From NCBI RefSeq assembly GCF_000284335.1, contig NC_017096.1, positions 806,001 through 870,000 of the forward strand: DNA of 64,000 nucleotides, read 5' to 3'. The DNA comes from Caldisericum exile AZM16c01 (GTDB lineage Bacteria; Caldisericota; Caldisericia; Caldisericales; Caldisericaceae). The notes beneath the pieces are model-generated. The model worked only from the letters and a program-made list of their open reading frames with translations, did no database searches and had not been told where the DNA came from. Of this stretch, positions 1-8,612 are shown in pieces. Every line of letters begins with the position of its first letter. Position 1 is the stretch's first letter. The translations under genes and the position numbers were made by a program.

Positions 1-1329
1 AAAAATATATACAACTGCTATTGCTATTATTGGTGAAAACGCGAAATTTAAAAAGGAATAAAATGAATTTGAAAAAGACAGTTGATTGGGTAAATAAAAA
101 TTTTTATTAACAAAAAATACGGTAAATGTAACTGATATTCCTCCAATGATACCTGAAATAAAATAACTTGAAATCTTTTTTGTCATATTTATGTAATAAA
201 CAATTGGAACTGAAATTGCAGAAAAGAGAATCAAAAAAAGGAGAGGTTGTGTTAAGAATGGCAAAAGAAGCAAGATAAATATTATAATAGATATAAGCAC
301 ATCTTTGAATGAGAAAAATTCATTCATAACTATTAAGAACAATAAAACCGGAATAAGGTAAATGGAGACATTACCAAGAAAGTAAGAGGAAAGAAGAACT
401 AAGGTAAGAAGTGCAAAATATTCAAGTATTTTCTGAAATTTCTTTTTTTTCTCATCTATAATAGAAAAAGCAAGAGCAGATTCTATTAGCGATAGAAAAA
501 ACAGAAGACCAACGGTAGCATAATTAAATGCTTTATAGATTCCGATTTTTTGTAACATTTTGATATCATCCTCTGTTACTATGTGCCCCTTTTCGATAAT
601 TTTCGTCCCTTCTTGCAAAACTACTTGAACTGGCTTTACGTTTTTAATAGCGTCCTGTATCGCTTTATTTGTAGCCTCAGCATCAAAAACAAAGTTTGGT
701 TTTACAAACTTCTGAGAAATCCATAAAGCGAGAACTTCATCATTGCCCGTTAAACCTAATGATTCTGCGTCTCTTTGTATTGACTTAATTGCATCACTAA
801 CTTCGCTATCTCTTATTCCTTTTTTGTATAGGCTATTTAATTCATTTGTGAGAAAATTTTTTAGTACATTTAATCGATCAGTTTTAATTTCCATTAAAAT
901 ATTGGAAATCTCTGGGTCATCATTACATCTTTCTTTTATTAATTCCAATTTTTTATTATTTGTAATTGTTGAATCTTCTTTTATAGATAAAATGCTGTTT
1001 ATAAAGTTTGCAATGTTACTTTGTACCTCTATCTCTACATTAGAATCATATCTATACAATGGTTTTACTGAATTCTTAGCATTTGCAATAGCCTCTTCAG
1101 TTTTTGCTTCATCGATATAAGAAATTGTTGCTGGTACAACTATGTCTTGAGGAGCAGGCTTATTAACAACAATCTTCATTTGGTTCCTTAAAGTGAGAAA
1201 AAGAAGTGTGTAATTTAATATGAGCAATAAAGCAAAAATAAGAGCAAAAAGTTTAATCTCTTTTTTAAAGTTACTAAAAACAAATTTAAGATCTATTTTT
1301 ATCTTTTGATTTATTTTCAAATTTTTCAT
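1..1329 (-). CDS. 7TM-HD family protein (PgpH/YqfF-like), 3' part outside window
   Basis: I read this frame directly: an ATG at 1329 overlaps the end of phoH by 44 nt and the frame stays open to base 1 (443 codons), so the C-terminus lies beyond the left edge. A transmembrane helix at about residues 27-47 is followed by a roughly 215-residue extracytoplasmic region containing the typical V-x-E-G-x-K-I-x-E-K-G-x-I-V-T-E pattern near residue 245, then several hydrophobic segments from about residue 263 on. This is the layout of the 7TM-HD extracellular region plus the 7TM part. The HD phosphodiesterase domain, which in characterised members hydrolyses cyclic di-AMP, would be encoded outside the window. 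The phoH-pgpH order is the one seen in many Firmicutes. Family assignment is confident; substrate is inferred. Confidence 0.85.
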   Translation of the reverse strand, partial: MKNLKINQKIKIDLKFVFSNFKKEIKLFALIFALLLILNYTLLFLTLRNQMKIVVNKPAPQDIVVPATISYIDEAKTEEAIANAKNSVKPLYRYDSNVEIEVQSNIANFINSILSIKEDSTITNNKKLELIKERCNDDPEISNILMEIKTDRLNVLKNFLTNELNSLYKKGIRDSEVSDAIKSIQRDAESLGLTGNDEVLALWISQKFVKPNFVFDAEATNKAIQDAIKNVKPVQVVLQEGTKIIEKGHIVTEDDIKMLQKIGIYKAFNYATVGLLFFLSLIESALAFSIIDEKKKKFQKILEYFALLTLVLLSSYFLGNVSIYLIPVLLFLIVMNEFFSFKDVLISIIIFILLLLPFLTQPLLFLILFSAISVPIVYYINMTKKISSYFISGIIGGISVTFTVFFVNKNFYLPNQLSFSNSFYSFLNFAFSPIIAIAVVYIF

Positions 1330-2260
1330 ATGCGTTTATAATTTTTTGAACTAATGAATGTCTTACGATGTCGCTAACATCTAAGTAAACAAACTCGATT
1401 CCGTCAACATCTCTTAAAATTTCAACTGATAGTTCTAACCCGTTTTTGCCCTGGGCTGCAAGCAAATCGCTCTGAGTTAAGTCGCCTGTAACAACCATTT
1501 TTGATCCAATCCCAAGTCTTGTAAGAAACATTTTCATTTGTGAGAAAGTCGTGTTTTGAGCTTCATCCATAATAATGAAGGCATCATTAAGAGTTCGTCC
1601 TCTCATAAAGGCAAGCGGTGCAATTTCAATTGTTTTGTTGTTAATGAGCCTTTGTGTCTTTTCCTGACCCAAAAATTCGAATAAGGCATCATATATGGGT
1701 CTAAAATATGGATCTACCTTTTGTTGAATATCGCCCGGCAGATACCCTATTTTTTCGCCCACTTCGACTACAGGTCTCGTTAATATAATTCGTGACACTT
1801 TATTTGATAAGAGATATTTCACTGCTACTGCAACCGATAAATAAGTCTTTCCCGTTCCTGCTGGTCCAATTACAAATGTAATATCGTTGTTGTTTATGGC
1901 TTCTACAAACTTTTTCTGACCTAAGGTTTTGGGTATAATTCCTCTGCCCTTAATATCCTCAATTATTACTGTTTCAGGTAGTTCTTTTAAAAAGTTACCA
2001 TCTTTAATTTTAGTTGAGTAGATTACTTCTTCAATTGAAAAAGGATATTTCTTCTCTGCGAGTTGCTCAATTTCTTTTAGGATTTTTTTTGCTATCTGTA
2101 CATTTTCTTTTTTTCCGCTTACGTATAATTTTTCCTCTCTTAGGGTAATCTTTACGTTTAAATTTTTTTCAATTACCCTAAAATTTTCATCAAGTACTCC
2201 AGTTATTTTAATTATATTCTTCGGATTTTTAAGTTTTACTACTTCGGTTTCTTCTCCCAT
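1286..2260 (-). CDS. phoH: PhoH-like ATPase (YbeZ family)
   Basis: 324 residues, the normal family length. Residues 1-75 look like a small KH-type RNA-binding domain, followed by an ATPase core with Walker A GPAGTGKT at about 132-139 and Walker B IIMDEAQN near 230. PhoH-like proteins are cytoplasmic ATPases associated with ribosome/RNA metabolism and usually sit beside a YbeY endonuclease and a 7TM-HD gene; here the 7TM-HD gene follows with a 44-nt overlap. ATG at 2260 has no visible Shine-Dalgarno; a promoter lies only 10 nt upstream, so the mRNA may be almost leaderless. Confidence 0.92.
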   Translation of the reverse strand: MGEETEVVKLKNPKNIIKITGVLDENFRVIEKNLNVKITLREEKLYVSGKKENVQIAKKILKEIEQLAEKKYPFSIEEVIYSTKIKDGNFLKELPETVIIEDIKGRGIIPKTLGQKKFVEAINNNDITFVIGPAGTGKTYLSVAVAVKYLLSNKVSRIILTRPVVEVGEKIGYLPGDIQQKVDPYFRPIYDALFEFLGQEKTQRLINNKTIEIAPLAFMRGRTLNDAFIIMDEAQNTTFSQMKMFLTRLGIGSKMVVTGDLTQSDLLAAQGKNGLELSVEILRDVDGIEFVYLDVSDIVRHSLVQKIINAYEKFENKSKDKNRS

Positions 2261-2270
2261 TATCTAATAT

Positions 2271-2299
2271 AGAATAGCAAAAATGTGATTATTCTCAAA
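2271..2299 (-). promoter_or_regulatory. Probable sigma-70 promoter of phoH
   Basis: On the minus strand TTGAGA (2299-2294) is separated by 17 nt from TATTCT (2276-2271). The -10 ends 10 nt before the phoH ATG, predicting a 5' leader of only 3-4 nt. Inferred from consensus match and spacing only. Confidence 0.5.
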
Positions 2300-2302
2300 G
2301 TG

Positions 2303-3307
2303 TCATTTGATAAATTTTAAGATTTCATTTGATATTTTTGTAAAGGCATCTTTTACTTCGCTGTTTCCCTCAATAAAAAATGACGGGATACCGTTGTCTC
2401 CACCTTCACGAACTTGTACCTCTAAAGGAACACTTCCCAAGAATGGCACATCATTATTTTCAGCGAGTTTCTTTCCCCCACCTGCACCGAAGATTTCTGT
2501 TTTTACACCGCAATGAGGACATTTGAAGTAAGCCATATTTTCAATTATTCCTAAGACTTCTATATTCATTTGTTTAAACATGTTTAATGCTTTTGAGGCA
2601 TCAAGTACAGAAACACTTTGGGGTGTCGTTACTATAATACCATATTGTGTAGGAAGAGTTTGAGCAATTGTTAGTGCTACGTCACCAGTTCCAGGGGGTA
2701 AATCAACAAAAAGAAAATCAAGTTCTCCCCACTCCACATCTTCATAGAGTTGTTCAAGTGCTTTCGTAACCAATGGTCCTCTCCATATTACAGGAGTAGA
2801 AGGATCTTCAATCAAAAATCCGATTGAAATAAGTTTAACACCAAATTTTTCAATAGGTATCATTTTTCTTGTTTCGGTTACCTTTGGAAGTTCCTGCTCT
2901 GCGCCAAACATTTTGGGAATGTTAGGTCCATAAATGTCAGCATCCATTATCCCGACCTTGTAGCTAAGATTTGCAAGGGCAACGGCCAGATTTGTTGTTA
3001 CAGTCGATTTTCCAACACCACCTTTTCCTGATCCAATTGCAATAATATGCTTTATCTTAGGTGTTTCTTTAAATGTAATTTCAAAATCAACAACTTCCGC
3101 ACCAAGTCGAGTAAGTCGCTGGATTATAATTTGCTTAAGCTGTTCAAGTGTTTCCTCATCTAGTGGATTTAATCTAAGCGCAACATTGACTTTGTTTCCA
3201 ATAACCTCTACTCCGTCAATGCTTCCGATATTCAAAAGCAACTTTTTAAGTTTTGGGACATATGTCGTCTTTAAAACATCAATTACTTGTGTTTGTAAAA
3301 TTGGCAT
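2303..3307 (-). CDS. mrp: Mrp/ApbC-type Fe-S cluster carrier ATPase
   Basis: 334 residues. Residues 1-80 form a MIP18/DUF59-type domain and the rest a MinD/Mrp P-loop ATPase with the deviant Walker A GKGGVGKS at about 94-101. The conserved CPHCG motif near residue 265 supplies the two cysteines that bridge an Fe-S cluster in the Nbp35/ApbC dimer. Role: ATP-dependent scaffold or carrier that passes [4Fe-4S] clusters to apoproteins in the cytoplasm. It overlaps the 3' end of the Rrf2 regulator gene by 29 nt, so the two are co-transcribed and probably translationally coupled, consistent with Fe-S-responsive control. An IscU-like scaffold is encoded separately at 26130-26486. Confidence 0.93.
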   Translation of the reverse strand: MPILQTQVIDVLKTTYVPKLKKLLLNIGSIDGVEVIGNKVNVALRLNPLDEETLEQLKQIIIQRLTRLGAEVVDFEITFKETPKIKHIIAIGSGKGGVGKSTVTTNLAVALANLSYKVGIMDADIYGPNIPKMFGAEQELPKVTETRKMIPIEKFGVKLISIGFLIEDPSTPVIWRGPLVTKALEQLYEDVEWGELDFLFVDLPPGTGDVALTIAQTLPTQYGIIVTTPQSVSVLDASKALNMFKQMNIEVLGIIENMAYFKCPHCGVKTEIFGAGGGKKLAENNDVPFLGSVPLEVQVREGGDNGIPSFFIEGNSEVKDAFTKISNEILKFIK

Positions 3308-3716
3308 AATTTAAACTCCTTTCCAATAAATCTTTTAGTGTTATTTTGCGTAGAAAATCGTCCAACCTATTTTTTAAATATTCGAGAGATTGCATCGAAA
3401 TACATTCTGATGGTTTACACTTTAAATCCTTTAACCCAAATTCACATTTAACCTCAATGCTACTTCTCTTTACCGCTTCAATAATTTCGAGTACACTTAT
3501 ATCCTTTGGATCTCTAACCAATATATAACCGCCACTTCTTCCCTTTTCGCTTTCAAGGATATGATGCTCTCTAAGCATTGAACATATTCTCAAGATATAA
3601 GGAAAAGAAACGTTATTATTTTGCGCAATTTCACTTACTGTTGCGCGCCTATCTTTTTTATTTGCAATGTAAATCAAAGATTTTATAGCATAACCTTCAA
3701 GTGTTGTAAGAATCAT
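3279..3716 (-). CDS. Rrf2/IscR-family transcriptional regulator
   Basis: 145 residues from ATG 3716 (an upstream in-frame TTG at 3731 overlaps the AGAAGG ribosome-binding site and is less likely). An N-terminal winged HTH begins MILTTLEGYAIKSL, typical of Rrf2 proteins, and a dimerisation helix follows. Three cysteines spaced C-x8-C-x4-C at about residues 92-106 lie where IscR-type members bind an Fe-S cluster, although the spacing differs from classical IscR. It is first in an operon with mrp, and a perfect inverted repeat overlaps the start of its own transcript, so autoregulation linked to Fe-S status is likely. Confidence 0.88.
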   Translation of the reverse strand: MILTTLEGYAIKSLIYIANKKDRRATVSEIAQNNNVSFPYILRICSMLREHHILESEKGRSGGYILVRDPKDISVLEIIEAVKRSSIEVKCEFGLKDLKCKPSECISMQSLEYLKNRLDDFLRKITLKDLLERSLNYANFTNTSN

Positions 3717-3733
3717 TTTACCTTCTTTCAATT

Positions 3734-3750
3734 ATTACTAAAGCAGTAAT
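3734..3750. promoter_or_regulatory. Palindromic operator upstream of the Rrf2 gene
   Basis: Perfect inverted repeat ATTACT-AAAGC-AGTAAT (6-bp arms, 5-nt spacer) lying immediately downstream of the -10 box and 18 nt before the start codon. The position across the transcription start fits repression by the adjacent Rrf2 regulator. The binding partner is inferred. Confidence 0.6.
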
Positions 3751-3778
3751 ATTATATTGCAATCCTAAAAAAAATCAA
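3751..3778 (-). promoter_or_regulatory. Promoter of the rrf2-mrp operon
   Basis: Minus strand: TTGATT (3778-3773), 16-nt spacer, perfect TATAAT (3756-3751). It lies in the 53-bp gap after the methyltransferase gene and abuts the palindrome at 3734-3750. Confidence 0.65.
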
Positions 3779-3784
3779 GTTGGT

Positions 3785-4516
3785 TTACTTAAAGCCAATG
3801 ATTAGAATTCTCTCGGAATCGACATGAAATTTCTCAAAATTGTAGTTTCCAAAGTACTCTAACCTATTGAAACCAGCTCTCTTAAATATGTTTATCATTT
3901 CTGTAAGTGAATATATCCTAATATGTCTCAAATAATCCTTTCTAATATTGGGTCCTAAAATGTATCTATGTGTTGAAACAACTGATGTTATGGGGTCGAA
4001 TTTACGTCTCTCGAGTATAAACACCCCGTCCTCTTTTTCTTTGAATGTCTCCCGTATAAAATATTTCAATATATAATCTCTATTTTCGATATCAATAAGT
4101 AGAAAACCGCCCTTTTTTAGTGCTTTATAAAAAAGTAATATTATATTTTCATTGGTCGCATCATCAAAATAACCAAAAGAAGACCACATATTTATTATTG
4201 CATCAAATGTATTTTCAAAAGGAATTTCTCGCATATCCATTACTTCGAACTCAACGTTCTCAAGTTGCAATCGGTTTTTAGTCTCTCTTGCTATATTTAC
4301 ATAAAGAGGATTTGAATCTATTCCAAGAGATTTGTATCCACGTTTTGCAAGCTCGATAGAGTGCCTACCGATACCACAACCAGTATCAAGAATATAAGAC
4401 CCTTTTTTTAAAAATTTTTCAACAAAATCTACTTGTACTTTCGTTCTTTCCTCTTTCTGAGAAAGGAGGAAATATTTCAAGTAGACATCATCAAAATAAT
4501 TCTTAGTCCAATCCAT
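3785..4516 (-). CDS. Class I SAM-dependent methyltransferase
   Basis: 243 residues from ATG 4516. Motif I ILDTGCGIGRHSIELA near residues 40-55 and an acidic residue in GIDSN about 20 residues later form the SAM-binding Rossmann core; the region VMDMREIPF is motif II-like. The substrate cannot be told from sequence: the family (Methyltransf_11/25 type) acts on small molecules, RNA or protein. The start lies within the last 14 nt of psuG with no good Shine-Dalgarno, suggesting translational coupling to the nucleoside salvage genes upstream. An alternative TTG start exists at 4525. Confidence 0.82.
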   Translation of the reverse strand: MDWTKNYFDDVYLKYFLLSQKEERTKVQVDFVEKFLKKGSYILDTGCGIGRHSIELAKRGYKSLGIDSNPLYVNIARETKNRLQLENVEFEVMDMREIPFENTFDAIINMWSSFGYFDDATNENIILLFYKALKKGGFLLIDIENRDYILKYFIRETFKEKEDGVFILERRKFDPITSVVSTHRYILGPNIRKDYLRHIRIYSLTEMINIFKRAGFNRLEYFGNYNFEKFHVDSERILIIGFK

Positions 4517-5405
4517 TTGATGCAATTTCTCGCGCTATAAGGGATGCAACTCTTGCGTTATCTTTTATAAGGGCAATATTTGCTTCAAGCGATTTCCCTT
4601 TGCTTATTTCGAAAATTCTTGACAACAAGAACGGAGTAACACCTTTTCCGGTTATTCCTTTTTCTTTCATTTCTTGCAGTGCTTCATTAATCCAAATTTC
4701 CATAGTGTTGTAATCTATTTCAAATTCTTCTGGTATTGGATTTGCTACTAAAATTGCACCTGGAACTTTAAGTAATTTCTTAGTTCTGAAAATTTTTGCC
4801 ACCTCATTTTCAGTAACAGGATTAATTTTTATGCCACTTTTTCTTGAATAAAAAGTAGGGAATTCATCAATCTTGTATCCTAAAATCAAAACGCCTTTAG
4901 TCTCTAAATATTCAACCGTTTTTTCTACATCAAGGATTGACTTAACTCCGCTTGATACAACTATAATATTTCTTTCAGCAAGTTCTTCGAGGTCTCTTGA
5001 GATATCAAATGTTTCATTCACTTCTCTGTGAACTCCCCCTATTCCTCCCGTTGCAAAGACTTTAATATTTGCTTTCTCTGCAAGGAAAGATGTCGCTGAA
5101 ACTGTTGTTCCTGCCGATAACCCTTTTGCAACAGCAACAGATATTTCTCTTGTGGAGACTTTTAAGACATCCTTCTTTTTTCCGAGAGTTTCTATTTCAT
5201 CCTGCGATAATCCAATAATAATTTCCCCATCGAGGATTCCTATTGTTGCAGGAATTGAACCATATTCATTAACTACACTTTCGACTTCAAGTGCCGTCTC
5301 AACGTTTTGAGGATATGGCATTCCATGTGTTATAATAGTTGTCTCTAGCGCAACAATAGGATCTCCATTCTCGAGGGCTTTTATTACTTTGCTTGAAATT
5401 CTCAT
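4503..5405 (-). CDS. psuG: Pseudouridine-5'-phosphate glycosidase
   Basis: 300 residues, full length for the IndA/PsuG family. Signature stretches are ALETTIITHGMPYPQNVETA near the N-terminus, IGLSQDEI, the active-site region with GGIGGVHR near residue 130, and VANPIPEEFEID near 235. The enzyme cleaves the C-C glycosidic bond of pseudouridine 5'-phosphate to uracil and ribose 5-phosphate in the cytoplasm. Its usual partner, the PfkB-type pseudouridine kinase PsuK, is not seen in this window; instead the upstream gene is a nucleoside phosphorylase that overlaps by 4 nt (ATGA). Confidence 0.93.
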   Translation of the reverse strand: MRISSKVIKALENGDPIVALETTIITHGMPYPQNVETALEVESVVNEYGSIPATIGILDGEIIIGLSQDEIETLGKKKDVLKVSTREISVAVAKGLSAGTTVSATSFLAEKANIKVFATGGIGGVHREVNETFDISRDLEELAERNIIVVSSGVKSILDVEKTVEYLETKGVLILGYKIDEFPTFYSRKSGIKINPVTENEVAKIFRTKKLLKVPGAILVANPIPEEFEIDYNTMEIWINEALQEMKEKGITGKGVTPFLLSRIFEISKGKSLEANIALIKDNARVASLIAREIASNGLD

Positions 5406-6133
5406 TTTAAGCCTGCCTTTGACAACCTATAAATTGCCTCAAGACCTATGTTTATTGCATCTTCTTCTGCACGCTTGAATAATTCTTCTGCGTCAAATGG
5501 CTTCATCTTTTTTAGATAAACATTACCGTCAAGCGCAAACAGGGCACCGGCTCTTACACCACGATATTGACTAACAATAAAAACACAACCACTTTCCATT
5601 TCGACTGCTTTTACCTTTGCTTTAACAAATTTTTCCATTTCTTCATCCGGATAAGGGACATAGAAAGCATCTTGTGAAATTACAACACCATAGGTAATAT
5701 TACTTTTAGTTTCTTTTCCTACGTCAATGAGAGTTTTAGTTACATCAAAATCAGCGATAGCAGGGAATGTTGGTCTTAAATAATTTGGTGTTGTTCCATC
5801 GTCCCTAATGCTTCCTGTCGCTATAACAACGTCTCCCACATTCAATTGCGGGTCTATTCCACCAGCAGAACCAACACGAATGAAAACTTTTCCTCCAAGA
5901 TTGATAAGTTCTTCTAATACTATTGCAGTTGAAGGAGCTCCCATACCTGTTGTTGCAATAGTAATCCTCTCTCCTTTGTAAAGTCCGGTATAGACATAAA
6001 GAAGCCTATACTCATTAACAAGTTTTGCATTGTCCAAAAGTTTAGACATCTTTTCCGCTCTTTGTGGATTTCCCACAAGGATTACGTAAGGCGAAATATC
6101 TTCGCTTTCACATCTAATATGAAACTGTGCCAT
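5402..6133 (-). CDS. Nucleoside phosphorylase (PNP/UDP family 1)
   Basis: 243 residues from ATG 6133, which follows a GGAGG Shine-Dalgarno; an in-frame TTG at 6175 lies upstream of that site and is rejected. Family features: VILVGNPQRAEKMSKLL (phosphate loop), ATTGMGAPSTAIVLEELI, RVGSAGGI and VEMESGCVF, which contributes ribose contacts. Members reversibly phosphorolyse purine nucleosides or uridine to free base and ribose 1-phosphate. Sequence alone does not settle purine versus uridine specificity. First gene of a trio with psuG and a methyltransferase, so the job is nucleoside salvage. Confidence 0.88.
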   Translation of the reverse strand: MAQFHIRCESEDISPYVILVGNPQRAEKMSKLLDNAKLVNEYRLLYVYTGLYKGERITIATTGMGAPSTAIVLEELINLGGKVFIRVGSAGGIDPQLNVGDVVIATGSIRDDGTTPNYLRPTFPAIADFDVTKTLIDVGKETKSNITYGVVISQDAFYVPYPDEEMEKFVKAKVKAVEMESGCVFIVSQYRGVRAGALFALDGNVYLKKMKPFDAEELFKRAEEDAINIGLEAIYRLSKAGLK

Positions 6134-6166
6134 ATTATTTAGCCTCCAATACAAATTTATTTCTAT

Positions 6167-6188
6167 ATTATACAACTTTTGGTATAAT
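6167..6188. promoter_or_regulatory. Divergent -10 boxes for nucleoside phosphorylase and pepT
   Basis: Two perfect TATAAT boxes are packed into the 71-bp gap: one on the minus strand at 6172-6167 facing the phosphorylase gene and one on the plus strand at 6183-6188 facing pepT. The -35 regions are weak on both sides and overlap the opposite promoter, so the two transcription units may compete. Confidence 0.5.
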
Positions 6189-6204
6189 TTCTAAGAGGTG
6201 CCAT

Positions 6205-7428
6205 ATGAATGAGATGATAGAAAGATTTATTAAGTACGTAAAAGTAAATACCCAATCGAAGGAAGATTCTGAAACTTTTCCAAGTACTCCCGGACAACTT
6301 GAGCTTGCAAATATAATAAAAGAAGATTTAATTGGAATGGGATTTGATGCATCAGTGAGTGAACATGGATATGTCTATGTATTCATTCCTAAGAATATTG
6401 ATGCAGACTCTCCTAAAATTGGTTTCCTTGCACATCTGGATACTTCTCCTGAGGTTACAGCACAAAAAGTTAATCCTAAATTAGTTGAAAAATATGATGG
6501 GAATGATGTTGTGCTCAATCCGGAAAAAAACATAACTTTATCCCCTCAAAAATTTCCAATTCTTAAAGAGTTTATTGGGAATGATCTTATTGTAACAGAT
6601 GGAACAACTCTTCTGGGAGCAGACGATAAAGCAGGAGTTGTTGAAATTATTCAAGCAATTAAAGAAATAAAAATCGAAAATCTACCACACGGTGATATAT
6701 ACATAGCATTCACTCCAGACGAAGAAGTAGGACATGGTGTCGACAAGATAGACTTATCTATTTTTAAACCAGATTTTGCTTATACTCTTGATGGAGAAGG
6801 CTATGGCATTTTTGAATACGAAAACTTTAATGCGGCATTGCTTAAATATAAAATCCATGGTATAAATACACATCCAGGGACTGCAAAAGGTGCAATGAAG
6901 AATGCAATTAAAATTTCTCAAGAACTAATGTTTTTATTTCCTCCTTTAGAAACTCCTGAGGCAACCCAAGGATACGAAGGGTTCTACCATTTTTATGAAA
7001 TTAACGGTGGCGTAGAAGAAGTTAATTTAAAAGCGATTATAAGAGATCACGACAAAACAAAATTCCAACTTAGAAAATACTTTGCAGAAAATATAGCAAA
7101 TTTTCTAAACGATAAGTATGGAGAAGGCACAGTCTCAATAGAAATAAAGGACCAATACTATAACATGAGAGAAATTATTGAAAAACACCAAGAAGTGCTT
7201 GATTTAGCAAAGAGGGCATTTGAAAGGACAGGACTTGAATTCAAGTCAAAACCGATAAGAGGAGGAACTGACGGAGCAAGATTAACATATATGGGAATTC
7301 CTACGCCAAACATTTTCTCTGGTGGCTATAACTATCATAGCATATACGAGTTTGTTTCAGTTCAAGCAATGGAAAAAGCCAAAGAAGTTGTTAAAAACAT
7401 TATTTTATTAGCAACGCAAAAAGGGTAA
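6205..7428 (+). CDS. pepT: Peptidase T (M20B tripeptidase)
   Basis: 407 residues from ATG 6205, preceded by AAGAGGTG. Zinc ligands and catalytic residues are visible in order: HLDTSPEV, LLGADDKAG, TPDEEVGHG, YTLDGEGYG and GGYNYHSIYEF. The GINTHPGTAKGAM segment is the dimerisation-domain motif that binds the peptide C-terminus. The enzyme removes the N-terminal residue of tripeptides in the cytoplasm, using two zinc ions. It is monocistronic and its stop codon lies 1 nt from the stop of the convergent rpoD gene, leaving no room for a separate terminator. Confidence 0.94.
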   Translation: MNEMIERFIKYVKVNTQSKEDSETFPSTPGQLELANIIKEDLIGMGFDASVSEHGYVYVFIPKNIDADSPKIGFLAHLDTSPEVTAQKVNPKLVEKYDGNDVVLNPEKNITLSPQKFPILKEFIGNDLIVTDGTTLLGADDKAGVVEIIQAIKEIKIENLPHGDIYIAFTPDEEVGHGVDKIDLSIFKPDFAYTLDGEGYGIFEYENFNAALLKYKIHGINTHPGTAKGAMKNAIKISQELMFLFPPLETPEATQGYEGFYHFYEINGGVEEVNLKAIIRDHDKTKFQLRKYFAENIANFLNDKYGEGTVSIEIKDQYYNMREIIEKHQEVLDLAKRAFERTGLEFKSKPIRGGTDGARLTYMGIPTPNIFSGGYNYHSIYEFVSVQAMEKAKEVVKNIILLATQKG

Positions 7429-7429
7429 G

Positions 7430-8608
7430 TTAATCTGGCAAGTCTTCGTTTTCCTCTTCTACGCTTTCTTCCTCTAATGTCCCTTCTTCTTTTTCCAACT
7501 GCTTTAAGTATTGGGAGAGTTTTCGTTTTGCTTTCGCTTCGACTTGTCTAATTCTTTCCCTTGTTACACCAAAAATCGTTCCTACTTCTTCAAGTGTGTG
7601 TGGATATTCGCCATCAAGCCCCATTCTGTATTTTAGAATCTCTCTCTCACGTGGTGTGAGTTTATTTAAAACTTTCTCTATCTGCTCTTTGTAGTACTGG
7701 TTCAGGCTTTCTCCTTCTGGTGTTAAGTGTCTATTATCTTCAATGAAGTTTTCGAGCCTACTCTCTTCCTCATCGCCAACTGGCATTTCAAGTGATAGTG
7801 GTTGTTGAGCAAGTCTTAGGTATTTACTGATCTTTTTTTCAGAAATACCGGTCCTTTCCGCAAGTTCTTTATAAGTGGGCTCCCTACCAAGTTCTTGTAT
7901 TAACTCTTTAGACGCCTTTTCAATCTTATTGATACTATCGACCATGTGCACAGGAACTCTAATTAATCTTGACTGATCTGCAAGTGCTCTTGTTATTGCT
8001 TGTCTAATCCACCAGGTAGCATATGTCGAAAACCTGAAACCTTTCCTATAGTCAAACTTTTCTGCAGCTCTAATAAGGCCGAGATTACCTTCTTGAATCA
8101 AATCAAGAAAAGAAAGGCCGTGACCTGTATATCTCTTTGCAATACTAACAACAAGCCTTAAATTTGCCCTTAACAACTTCTCTTTTGCCCATTTTTTCTC
8201 TTCTTCACTTCCATGTGCAATTTTCTTAGCAAGTTCCATTTCTTCCTCAGGAGTAAGTAAATCTACCGAGCCAATTGTTGCAAGATAAGATTGTATCGGA
8301 TTTTTGAGCTCAGTAATTTCAACTTCCTCTACTGCCTTTCTACTTAGTTTTCCTTTTATTTTCTCAAGTCGTTCCTTATCACCAAACTTTACTCTAAGTT
8401 TCTGTAAAAGCATAAACATTTCATCTATTTCATCGGCTGTTAAAGGCATCCTCTCAAGAGCGGAAGCAATTTCTTCATATGAAAGGAAGCCTGTTACTCT
8501 TCCACGTTCGATAAGTTTTCTTACGACCTCCCTTTCGTCCTTATTCAGCTCCTTTAACTTTTTAAGATAGTTTTTAATTAGTTGTAGTGATGTATCTTTT
8601 TCTTGCAT
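7430..8608 (-). CDS. rpoD: Primary RNA polymerase sigma factor (sigma-70)
   Basis: 392 residues, the compact sigma-A size with region 1.1 at about 8-70. Region 1.2 starts near [11 protein letters not shown]; regions 2.1-2.4 contain [19 protein letters not shown] and [16 protein letters not shown]; region 3 has RLIRVPVHM; region 4.2 ends with [17 protein letters not shown]. These recognise -10 and -35 elements, and most promoters proposed in this window match the TTGACA/TATAAT type expected. Start ATG has a strong GGAAGGTGAT site that overlaps the dnaG 3' end, 4 nt apart. The dgt-dnaG-rpoD cluster is the classical macromolecular synthesis arrangement. Confidence 0.97.
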   Translation of the reverse strand: MQEKDTSLQLIKNYLKKLKELNKDEREVVRKLIERGRVTGFLSYEEIASALERMPLTADEIDEMFMLLQKLRVKFGDKERLEKIKGKLSRKAVEEVEITELKNPIQSYLATIGSVDLLTPEEEMELAKKIAHGSEEEKKWAKEKLLRANLRLVVSIAKRYTGHGLSFLDLIQEGNLGLIRAAEKFDYRKGFRFSTYATWWIRQAITRALADQSRLIRVPVHMVDSINKIEKASKELIQELGREPTYKELAERTGISEKKISKYLRLAQQPLSLEMPVGDEEESRLENFIEDNRHLTPEGESLNQYYKEQIEKVLNKLTPREREILKYRMGLDGEYPHTLEEVGTIFGVTRERIRQVEAKAKRKLSQYLKQLEKEEGTLEEESVEEENEDLPD

Positions 8609-8612
8609 TGTA

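Noticed and set aside
743-1120. Plus-strand frame near the left edge
   Set aside because: It is antisense to the continuous 7TM-HD coding frame read on the minus strand from 1329 to base 1.
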